Below are positions 27,876 through 34,584 of a stretch of 64,000 bases of DNA, in pieces. The translations under genes and the position numbers were made by a program. Origin of the DNA: Paraburkholderia bannensis (GTDB lineage Bacteria > Pseudomonadota > Gammaproteobacteria > Burkholderiales > Burkholderiaceae). A model generated the notes under the pieces. The model did no database searches, was not told the DNA's origin, and saw only the letters and a list, made by a program, of their open reading frames with translations. The stretch spans positions 1 to 64,000 of the forward strand of contig NZ_JACHBW010000020.1 of the NCBI RefSeq assembly GCF_014200455.1, given 5' to 3'. Every line of letters starts with the position of its first letter. Position 1 is the stretch's first letter.

Positions 27876-27899
27876 TGTTGATTCTTAATGGAATCAACA
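27876..27899. promoter_or_regulatory. Perfect inverted repeat between the efflux operon and the divergent two-component genes
   Basis: TGTTGATTC and GAATCAACA, 9-bp perfect arms with a 6-nt TTAATG spacer, in the AT-rich 167-nt region between the mdtA-like gene (minus) and the response regulator (plus). It is placed to control one or both promoters. The binding protein is unknown; OmpR-type regulators usually prefer direct repeats, so another dimeric regulator is possible. Confidence 0.5.
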
Positions 27900-27987
27900 C
27901 AATATATCCAGATTGACACACGATATGCAGCCCGATTCCCAAGGAATTGTCGGACAATGAAAGCTGCTTTCCGTCAACCCGCCAGCC

Positions 27988-28734
27988 TTGAACAACGCCT
28001 CCATTCTCATCGTTGAAGACGATCCGGACATCAGCGCGCCGCTTGCCCAGTTTCTGGGCGGCAAGGGCTATCGCACGCGCGTGGCCGGCAGCGCCGAACA
28101 GGCGCTTGCGCTGCTCGCGCAGGACAGCGTGGAACTGGTGCTGCTCGACGTGATGCTGCCGGGCATGGACGGGCTGGAGTTGTGCCGACGCCTGCGCGCC
28201 TCGGGCGGGCCGCGCATCATCATGCTGACCGCACTGGTCGAAACCACCGACAAAGTCATCGGCCTCGAACTGGGCGCGGACGACTACGTCTCCAAACCCT
28301 TCGATCTGCGCGAGTTGCTGGCGCGCATCCGCTCGGCGCTGCGGCGTCCGCCCAGCGGTGCGCCCGCCAGCGCTGCCCACGCGACCGCCGATGCCGCACG
28401 CGACCCTGGCGCCGAACTCGTGATCGCGTTTTCGGGCCACACGTTCTATCCGTACCGCCGTTTCGTGCGCTCTCCCGCGGGTCTGCGCATTCCGCTCACG
28501 GGAGCGGAAACAGATCTGCTGCTGGTGTTCTGCCGCCAGGCGCGCCAGGTGCTGTCGCGCGAAGCGCTGATCGCACTCACGCGCGGCAAGAATTTTCCGA
28601 TCGCCACGCGCTCCATCGACCTGCTGGTGAGCCGCCTGCGCCGCAAGCTGAGCGGCGACGATCCGCTCGAGGAAACCATCCGCACGGTGCGCGCGGACGG
28701 CTACGCCTTCCAGCCCGATGTCGTCTTCGAGTGA
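27988..28734 (+). CDS. OmpR-family response regulator, divergent to the efflux operon
   Basis: A 248-residue regulator with a complete receiver (acidic pair VEDDPD, phosphoacceptor Asp in VLLDVMLPGMDG, Lys in VSKPFD) and a C-terminal winged helix ending IRTVRADGYAFQPD. Translation appears to start at a TTG encoding MNNASILIVEDD; no ATG or GTG lies in frame close upstream and no good Shine-Dalgarno is seen, so expression may be low. It overlaps the sensor kinase gene by 17 nt. Its position facing mdtABC-nodT suggests that it controls the pump. Confidence 0.9.
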   Translation: MNNASILIVEDDPDISAPLAQFLGGKGYRTRVAGSAEQALALLAQDSVELVLLDVMLPGMDGLELCRRLRASGGPRIIMLTALVETTDKVIGLELGADDYVSKPFDLRELLARIRSALRRPPSGAPASAAHATADAARDPGAELVIAFSGHTFYPYRRFVRSPAGLRIPLTGAETDLLLVFCRQARQVLSREALIALTRGKNFPIATRSIDLLVSRLRRKLSGDDPLEETIRTVRADGYAFQPDVVFE

Positions 28735-30109
28735 TGCACGCGTGATGCGCCGATTCTTTTCCGACTTCTTCTCCACCACGCTCGGGCAGATTCTCGCCAT
28801 CATTGCGTGCTCATCGGTCATCACGTTCGGCCTGTTCATCGTGCTGCTGTTCTATCCGGGCGGACCGCCCACGCCGCCGTGGCCGTGGCCGCCCACCTAC
28901 CGCATCGCCAATATCGCGCGCCTGCTCGCGCAAACGCCCGCCGACGCGCGCGCAAAAACGGCGCTGGCGCTGCAATCGCCCAACGTCAGGCTGAATGTAA
29001 CGGCCATGCCCGCGCGCTGCACGGTCTACACGCTCGACAACGGCGAACTGCAACGCTCGCTGCGCGCCGAATTGCGCGACATCGGCGCGACGGTCAGCGT
29101 GCATTCGTGCGACGCGCGCGAACCGAACGCCACGATTCAGGTGCTGGTGCGCCTGCATCCGGACGACACGACGGTGCTCGAAGCGCGCACGCAACGCATC
29201 GGCCCCGAGCCGCCGCGCCTCACCTTTCCCTTTGTCGGTGCGCTGATCTTCATGTGCGTGGGCGTGGCGGCGATGTCGGCGTGGGCGGTGTCGCGCGTGA
29301 TCCGTCCGCTGCGGCGCCTGGCCGACAAGGCCGAGGCCTTTGGCCGCGACATCGCGCTCGCGCCCATCGAGGAAGAAGGCCCGCTGGAAATTCGCCGCGC
29401 CGCGCATGCGTTCAATCTGATGCAGGAACGCATCACGCATTCGCTGCACAACCGCACGCGCATGCTCGCGGCGGTGAGCCACGACCTGCGCACGCCGCTC
29501 ACGCGCATGCGCCTGCAACTCGACACCAACGAAAGTGAGAGCGTGCGCGACAAGCTGCGCAAGGACATCGACCTGATGCAGACGATGGTGTCGTCGGCGC
29601 TGGCGTTTCTGAGTTCGGGCAGCGGCGACGAAAACAAGGAATGGCTCGATCTGAGCGCCCTGATCGCGACGATCTGCGACGAATACGAGGAAGCGGGCGC
29701 GGTGATCCGCTATGAAGGCCCGCGCCAGATCCGCTGCTTCTGCCGGCCCGACGGCATGCAGCGCGTGCTGGCGAACCTGATCGACAATGCGCTGCGTTTT
29801 GGCGAGACCGTGGTGGTGGTGGCATCGGTACGCGCGGAAACGATCCTGATCGACGTGAGCGACGACGGCCCCGGCATTCCCGAAACACGGCTGCGCGACG
29901 TGCTCGAACCGTTCGTGCGCCTCGATCCTTCGCGCGGCGGACAGCCTGGCAGCGTCGGGCTGGGACTCGCGATCGTGCGCGATATCGTACGCGCCCACGG
30001 CGGAGAACTGACGCTGATCAACCGGCGTCCCAGCGGCCTGACGGCCCGTATCGTGCTGCAACATTCCACGCGCAACCGGGTAGTGGAAGACGAAGCGCCG
30101 CAGCACTGA
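28718..30109 (+). CDS. Sensor histidine kinase paired with the divergent regulator
   Basis: A 463-residue kinase. There are two membrane helices (about 20-45 and 170-193) around a periplasmic domain of about 120 residues that starts with a Pro/Trp-rich GGPPTPPWPWPPTYR. Then come a HAMP linker, the phospho-accepting His in AAVSHDLRTPLTRMR (about residue 255), and an ATPase domain with N (NLIDNALRFGE), G1 (SDDGPGIPE) and G2 (GSVGLGLAIVRDIVRAH) boxes. A second possible ATG at 28745 would remove nine residues and avoid the overlap with the regulator gene. The signal is unknown. Confidence 0.92.
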   Translation: MSSSSDARVMRRFFSDFFSTTLGQILAIIACSSVITFGLFIVLLFYPGGPPTPPWPWPPTYRIANIARLLAQTPADARAKTALALQSPNVRLNVTAMPARCTVYTLDNGELQRSLRAELRDIGATVSVHSCDAREPNATIQVLVRLHPDDTTVLEARTQRIGPEPPRLTFPFVGALIFMCVGVAAMSAWAVSRVIRPLRRLADKAEAFGRDIALAPIEEEGPLEIRRAAHAFNLMQERITHSLHNRTRMLAAVSHDLRTPLTRMRLQLDTNESESVRDKLRKDIDLMQTMVSSALAFLSSGSGDENKEWLDLSALIATICDEYEEAGAVIRYEGPRQIRCFCRPDGMQRVLANLIDNALRFGETVVVVASVRAETILIDVSDDGPGIPETRLRDVLEPFVRLDPSRGGQPGSVGLGLAIVRDIVRAHGGELTLINRRPSGLTARIVLQHSTRNRVVEDEAPQH

Positions 30110-30204
30110 TCCGTCGTGTGGCTGCGACGAAACGTCTCGCCAGTGCGCTAGGTTCGCTGGCGTCTTTGCCTGACGATTTGCCGCTCGTGCGTTACGATGC
30201 GCGG

Positions 30205-30597
30205 ATGCCTTTTTCCGCCGCCGCCCGTCGACGCTTTTCCGTATGGCTTGCCCTGCTCGCCATGTGGCTCGTCGTGGTCGTGCCGGTCGCCAGCCAGTTG
30301 ATGGCGGCCGCCCACGCGGCGACGCCCGACACCGCCAGCATTCTGTGCTCGGCAACGGCGGCGCAAGAACCGGCTTCCTCATCTCATCTCCACACCGATC
30401 GCCTCGCCGCCTGCGGGTATTGCTCCTGGCTTGCCCATCAGCCCGCCATGCCGGCCCCGCCCGCCGCCGCGCTCGCGCTCGTCGCGATCACGGTAGCGCA
30501 GGCCGACGCGCTGCCTGCCGCGCAGCATGTACCCGTTGCCGCTTTCCCTTCGGGGCGGCCACGCGCCCCGCCGGTCAGTTCCGCTCTCTACGCCTGA
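30205..30597 (+). CDS. DUF2946 family small exported protein
   Basis: A 130-residue protein of the DUF2946 family. An N-terminal hydrophobic segment (VWLALLAMWLVVVVPVASQL) acts as a signal or anchor. Then come SILCSA and a conserved ACGYCSWLAHQP motif with two Cys and a His, the likely metal-binding part. Such genes commonly sit beside copper-handling genes, and here the PCu(A)C gene follows 115 nt later. The ATG at 30205 was chosen because upstream in-frame sequence lacks family similarity. A copper role is inferred from motif and neighbour. Confidence 0.75.
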   Translation: MPFSAAARRRFSVWLALLAMWLVVVVPVASQLMAAAHAATPDTASILCSATAAQEPASSSHLHTDRLAACGYCSWLAHQPAMPAPPAAALALVAITVAQADALPAAQHVPVAAFPSGRPRAPPVSSALYA

Positions 30598-30712
30598 CAT
30601 AGCGCGATTTATCGCGTTGCGTTGTTGCGCCGTTTTGCGGCTTCGGCCCGCGCCCGCGCGCTTCGCTGTGTCGGTCCTATCTATGATTCCCATTTTGATC
30701 AGGAGAACGACA

Positions 30713-31168
30713 ATGCATCGCCCCTTCCACGCCTTCCGTAACGTCGCCCTTGCCATGCCGCTCGCCATCGCGGCGCTCCCTGCCCTCGCCGCGCCGCCCA
30801 GCGCGATAAAAGTGTCCGACTGCTGGGTCCGCTCGATGCCGGGCAGCGTGCCCTCGGGCGGCTATTTCAAGCTCGCGAACACGAGCGCCAAACCCGTCGA
30901 TCTCACGGAAGTCAGCACCGACGCCTTCGGCATGGCCATGCTGCATCAATCGATCAGCAACGGCAGCGCATCGAAAATGGTCATGGTCGACAAGGCGACC
31001 GTGCCCGCCAACGGCACGCTGGCCTTCGCGCCGGGTGGCTATCACGTCATGTTCGAGGAAGCGAAAAAGCCGCTCACCGTGGGATCGACGATTCCAGTGA
31101 CGTTTGATTTCAGTGACGGGGAAAAGGTCGTGGCGCAATGCGCTGTCAAGAACGCTGCGGGGCAGTAA
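30713..31168 (+). CDS. Periplasmic copper chaperone PCu(A)C
   Basis: A 151-residue precursor with a signal peptide (AMPLAIAALPALA) and the complete copper(I) motif of the family: His, ten residues, Met, 21 residues, then His-Val-Met (HQSISNGSASKM ... GGYHVMF). Members deliver copper to the Cu(A) site of cytochrome c oxidase or hold copper in the periplasm. A strong AGGAG site precedes the ATG at 30713. It probably shares a transcript with the DUF2946 gene. Confidence 0.93.
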   Translation: MHRPFHAFRNVALAMPLAIAALPALAAPPSAIKVSDCWVRSMPGSVPSGGYFKLANTSAKPVDLTEVSTDAFGMAMLHQSISNGSASKMVMVDKATVPANGTLAFAPGGYHVMFEEAKKPLTVGSTIPVTFDFSDGEKVVAQCAVKNAAGQ

Positions 31169-31198
31169 GAACTTCGCGGGGCGTGAACGTGAGATTTT

Positions 31199-31228
31199 CG
31201 GGCGCGCAGGCGCTGGCTGGCGCGCCCG
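31199..31228. terminator. GC-rich hairpin between the copper genes and the VgrG-immunity array
   Basis: CGGGCGCGC (31199-31207) and GCGCGCCCG (31220-31228) form a perfect 9-bp stem with a 12-nt loop. It sits between the convergent PCu(A)C gene and the last immunity-like gene. The T-run is weak on both strands, so termination is plausible but not certain. Confidence 0.4.
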
Positions 31229-31240
31229 GCGGTTTCGCGT

Positions 31241-31999
31241 TCATTGGGTCGGGTCGCGCTCTTTTTGTTGTTGTTCTTCGCGCTTCTTTTTGCGCATTTC
31301 GGGTGTGAGGTAGGGATAACTCCGTGTGATCCTGATCGCGTCCAGACGGGGCTCGCGATTCACGTCACCGTCTTTGGGTTCAAAATAGAAAAACTCAACG
31401 TCTACGGGAAAGCGGCTTGTGACTTGCTCCTTTGCGCGATAGCGGTATACGTGTTGACGCAGAAGAGGGGGAAACGAAGGCAAGCTATTCCCTTCGTGCC
31501 TTCCGCCTTCGCCATCTATCCAGTAATTCTCCAGGGACAGCAGGTTTTCTAACTCATGCCGATCGATACCGTCAATCATTGAGAAAAAATACAGGTCAAA
31601 AGAATGTGGAACAACGGGAGCCGAAGCTCTGTCGTCCGTGATATTCAAGGGATCAGGAGTCGTTTCAATCTGAATTGTTGCGTTTGGGATTAATCTTGGT
31701 TGGTACGTATACAGCTTCCAGTATGCGTCCGGTCTCGACTCTACATCCTGCAAATCCCCAAAATGGGATGCATCAGGGTTCAATGGCCTATCACCACGAA
31801 AAATCCCCATTGCGACTCCCAATATTACAAAGAGTTTTTCTTTTTGCACGCCAGTCAGGCTTCCAACCATTTTCCCTTCCACCAATAATCTAGATTGTGT
31901 CTTGGTATTCTGTCCGGCATGCGCCGGGATTGGGGAAATCGACTTCGCGATTCCAATAGCAATCGACAATATCACAACGAGCGTACGCGTCTTCTTCAT
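31241..31999 (-). CDS. Putative periplasmic immunity protein, paralogue 4 (farthest from vgrG)
   Basis: A 252-residue secreted protein of no recognised family. Its signal peptide is MKKTRTLVVILSIAIGIAKS followed by ISPIPAHA. The mature part shares with its three neighbours the segments NYWIDGEGGRHEGNSLPSFP, RYRAKEQVTSRFPVDVEFFY and the charged end RSYPYLTPEMRKKKREEQQ. It is the most distal of four tandem copies behind vgrG. The periplasmic location fits immunity to an effector acting in the periplasm. Function is inferred from position and duplication. Confidence 0.7.
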   Translation of the reverse strand: MKKTRTLVVILSIAIGIAKSISPIPAHAGQNTKTQSRLLVEGKMVGSLTGVQKEKLFVILGVAMGIFRGDRPLNPDASHFGDLQDVESRPDAYWKLYTYQPRLIPNATIQIETTPDPLNITDDRASAPVVPHSFDLYFFSMIDGIDRHELENLLSLENYWIDGEGGRHEGNSLPSFPPLLRQHVYRYRAKEQVTSRFPVDVEFFYFEPKDGDVNREPRLDAIRITRSYPYLTPEMRKKKREEQQQKERDPTQ

Positions 32000-32108
32000 G
32001 ATTTTTATTCTTATATCTAAATTTCATATCGGTACACTTTCCCGCTATCTCCGAAGTTGTATTGATTAGCGCACAAACTTGCCTCTCATCAATAGCAAAT
32101 CCCTTCAA
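31890..32108 (-). pseudogene. Displaced VgrG-effector tail fragment 3
   Basis: In the frame used by vgrG this stretch reads QVCALINTTSEIAGK ... HEEDAYARCDIVDCYWNREV ... FPNPGACRTEY, a diverged copy of the last 60 or so residues of VgrG. It overlaps the start of paralogue 4 by 110 nt. The copies nearer vgrG overlap by 137 nt; this one stops earlier. It has no start or upstream effector and should not be translated as a functional protein. Confidence 0.75.
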
Positions 32109-32112
32109 AAAT

Positions 32113-32862
32113 TTAATCGCGCATTTTTTGTTGTTCTTCTTCGCGCTTCTTTTTGCGCATTTCGGGTGTGAGGTAGGGATATGAGCGCACCACCGTGATT
32201 GCGTTCAGGATGGGCTCTTTGTTAATGTCTTCGCTTCTCGGATCAAAAAAACTTAGTTCTACGTCTACCGGAAAGCGACTTCCTACCAGCTGCTTTGCGC
32301 GATATCGATACACATGCAATTGAAGGGATGGCGGAAACGACTGCAAACTGTTTCCGTCATGTTTCACACCGTTCGAATCGACCCAGTACGACTCTAGAGA
32401 CAGCCGTCGCTCCAACTCGGCACGATCAAGACCGTAGACCAAATGACGGAACATGATTCTGAACGACTGCGGCACAACAGGAACCTGTGACCTATCATCA
32501 GAAAAATTGAGGGGATCTGAGACTGTGATAAATTCAATTGATGCGGATGGGATTGATTCGCACTTATATAAATATTGCCTTCCAGAATCATCAAACGATG
32601 ATTCCATCTTTGCCATCACTCCAAACGCAGATTCATTTTTAGAAAATGATTTATTGTCGCGAAAAATCTCCATGACTTGATCCAACATCGCGTAGAACGT
32701 TTTTCGCTGCTCGTTTGAAATATGACTATCCATTGCCACCTTCTCCGATCGCCCTGATGGTATCGCCATACTCGGTTCGGCATGCACCGGGATTGGGGAA
32801 ATAGTCTTCATGGTTCCAATAGCGATCCACAACATCACCGCATGTATACGCATCTTCCTCAT
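32113..32862 (-). CDS. Putative periplasmic immunity protein, paralogue 3
   Basis: A 249-residue protein starting MRKMRIHAVMLWIAIG with a signal peptide ending ISPIPVHA. It is the most diverged of the four paralogues but keeps SYWVDSNGVKHDGNSLQSFP, HVYRYRAKQLVGSRFPVDVE and RSYPYLTPEMRKKKREEEQQ. An in-frame upstream extension to 32970 reads QVCVLLDTTPELAG, which is frameshifted VgrG tail rather than real N-terminus, so 32862 is preferred. Its divergence may reflect specificity for a different effector variant. Confidence 0.7.
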   Translation of the reverse strand: MRKMRIHAVMLWIAIGTMKTISPIPVHAEPSMAIPSGRSEKVAMDSHISNEQRKTFYAMLDQVMEIFRDNKSFSKNESAFGVMAKMESSFDDSGRQYLYKCESIPSASIEFITVSDPLNFSDDRSQVPVVPQSFRIMFRHLVYGLDRAELERRLSLESYWVDSNGVKHDGNSLQSFPPSLQLHVYRYRAKQLVGSRFPVDVELSFFDPRSEDINKEPILNAITVVRSYPYLTPEMRKKKREEEQQKMRD

Positions 32863-32938
32863 GTAGCTGACTTTTGTATCCAATCGACATATCGATAGGC
32901 TTCCAGCTAGCTCCGGAGTTGTATCGAGTAGAACGCAA
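32726..32938 (-). pseudogene. Displaced VgrG-effector tail fragment 2
   Basis: Reads MSIGYKSQLHEEDAYTCGDV then VDRYWNHEDYFPNPGACRTE, nearly identical to the VgrG C-terminus. It overlaps paralogue 3 by exactly 137 nt, the same as the real vgrG-immunity overlap. There is no effector domain upstream. Confidence 0.8.
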
Positions 32939-32973
32939 ACCTGATATCGACCAATTCCAAATTCATTCAAGAT

Positions 32974-33723
32974 TTAGTCGTGCTTTTTTTGCTGTTCTTC
33001 TTCGCGCCTCTTTTTGCGCATTTCGGGTGTGAGGTAGGGATAGCTCCGTGTGATCCTGATAGCATCCAGACGGGGCTCACGATTCCCGTCACCGTCTTTG
33101 GGTTCAAAATAGAAAAGCTCTACATCTACCGGAAAGTGGCTTGTGGCTTGCTCCTTTGCGCGATAGCGATATACACGCTGCCAAAGCGCAGGAGGGAGCG
33201 GCATCAGGCGATTTCCGTTGTGCTTTTCGCCGACGGCATCTATCCAATAAGTTTCGAGCGCCAGATGTTTTTCCAAAGTCTGCCGATCCAAACCGCTGTG
33301 CGAAGAAAAAAATTCAAAGTAGAAAGATTCGGGAACAGCGGTCACCGTACGCCGATCATCGTCGTAATTCTCGGGGTCTGATTTTGTTGAAAACAGAATA
33401 TTCGCATCCGGCAACGAGTCAGCATTATAAGAATATGTTTTACCAGAATCATCTTCCCACGAATCAATCCGTCCCACCTTACCAAAACCGACCTTGTCGA
33501 AGATGAATGGCTGGTCATCACGAAGCACAGCCATTATTTTATCAAGCATTTGCAACATAACTTGCCGTTGCTCGCCCGTAAGGCTTCTATTCAACTGATT
33601 CCCCGCCGATTGCCCGGAGGGCTTCCTGATATTCTGTTCGGCAAGCACCTGGATTGGGGAAATAGTCTTCGTGATTCCAATACCTATCAACAATATCGCC
33701 GCAAGTGTACGCGCCTTCTTCAT
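32974..33723 (-). CDS. Putative periplasmic immunity protein, paralogue 2
   Basis: A 249-residue protein starting MKKARTLAAILLIGIGITKT with a signal peptide ending ISPIQVLA. It shares ETYWIDAVGEKHNGNRLMPL, RYRAKEQATSHFPVDVELFY and the KKRREEEQQKKHD end with its neighbours. The ATG at 33723 aligns with the starts of paralogues 1 and 4. It lies 111 nt from the next unit, with the displaced effector tail in between. Confidence 0.72.
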   Translation of the reverse strand: MKKARTLAAILLIGIGITKTISPIQVLAEQNIRKPSGQSAGNQLNRSLTGEQRQVMLQMLDKIMAVLRDDQPFIFDKVGFGKVGRIDSWEDDSGKTYSYNADSLPDANILFSTKSDPENYDDDRRTVTAVPESFYFEFFSSHSGLDRQTLEKHLALETYWIDAVGEKHNGNRLMPLPPALWQRVYRYRAKEQATSHFPVDVELFYFEPKDGDGNREPRLDAIRITRSYPYLTPEMRKKRREEEQQKKHD

Positions 33724-33796
33724 GAAGTTGACTCTTGTACCCAATTGTCATAGCGCGCTGTCTTGCTACCCCGGAGTTGTATTGAGTAGCGCACAA
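33587..33796 (-). pseudogene. Displaced VgrG-effector tail fragment 1
   Basis: Reads MTIGYKSQLHEEGAYTCGDI then VDRYWNHEDYFPNPGACRTE, nearly identical to the VgrG C-terminus. It overlaps paralogue 2 by exactly 137 nt. Upstream, the similarity to VCALLNITPE continues only across a frameshift, so the fragment is not a functional gene. Confidence 0.8.
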
Positions 33797-33831
33797 ACTT
33801 ACCTCCCATCAATACCAAATCCCTCCAAAAT

Positions 33832-34584
33832 TTAGTCAGGCTTTTTCTGTTGTTCTTCTTCACGCTTCTTTTTGCGCATTTCAGGCGTGATGTAGGGATA
33901 ACTCCGTGTGATCTTGATCGCATACAGACTCGGCTCACGATTCTCGTCACCATCTTTGGGTTCAAAATAGAAAAAGTCAACGTCTACGGGAAAGCGGCTG
34001 CTTGTGGCTTGCTCCTTTGCGCGATAGCGGTATACGTGTTGTCGCAGAAGAGGGGGAAACGAAGGCAGGCTGTTCCCTTCGTGCCTCCCGCCTTCGCCAT
34101 CTATCCAGTACGCCTCCAAAGCGAGATGCCCCTCCAACTCTCGCCGATCGACGCCGTAGACTGAAGAATAAAATTGCAGGTAAAAAGAAACTGGAACAAG
34201 AGGAACTAAAGCCCAATCATCACTAAAATTCGTAGGATCAGGCTCCGTCACAACCTGAATATTCATCATAGGAAGAGCGCTAGAATAGTAATGATACTGC
34301 TTCCAGTACGCGCCCGGCATCGAATAAATATCTTTCAAGTCTCCAAAACCGATCTCGTCATAGACAAATTGACTATCACCGCGAAATATTTTCATTGCAC
34401 AATCAAGCATGACAAATAAATCCTTCTTTTGCGCATTCGTCAAACTTTTAGTCGCTCCCATTTCCACCGATGACCTTGATTGTTTCTTGATACTCTGTCC
34501 GGCAAGCACCGGGATTGGGGAAATAGTCTTCGTGATTCCAATACCTATCGACAATATCACCACAAGTGTACGCATCTTCTTCAT
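33832..34584 (-). CDS. Putative cognate periplasmic immunity protein of the VgrG effector, paralogue 1
   Basis: A 250-residue protein starting MKKMRTLVVILSIGIGITKT with a signal peptide ending ISPIPVLA. The body contains AYWIDGEGGRHEGNSLPSFP and RYRAKEQATSSRFPVDVDFF and ends in a basic/acidic tail. The whole signal peptide is coded inside the 3' end of vgrG in another reading frame (137-nt overlap). Direct linkage to the effector makes it the likeliest cognate immunity gene. No Pfam-like family is recognised. Confidence 0.75.
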   Translation of the reverse strand: MKKMRTLVVILSIGIGITKTISPIPVLAGQSIKKQSRSSVEMGATKSLTNAQKKDLFVMLDCAMKIFRGDSQFVYDEIGFGDLKDIYSMPGAYWKQYHYYSSALPMMNIQVVTEPDPTNFSDDWALVPLVPVSFYLQFYSSVYGVDRRELEGHLALEAYWIDGEGGRHEGNSLPSFPPLLRQHVYRYRAKEQATSSRFPVDVDFFYFEPKDGDENREPSLYAIKITRSYPYITPEMRKKKREEEQQKKPD

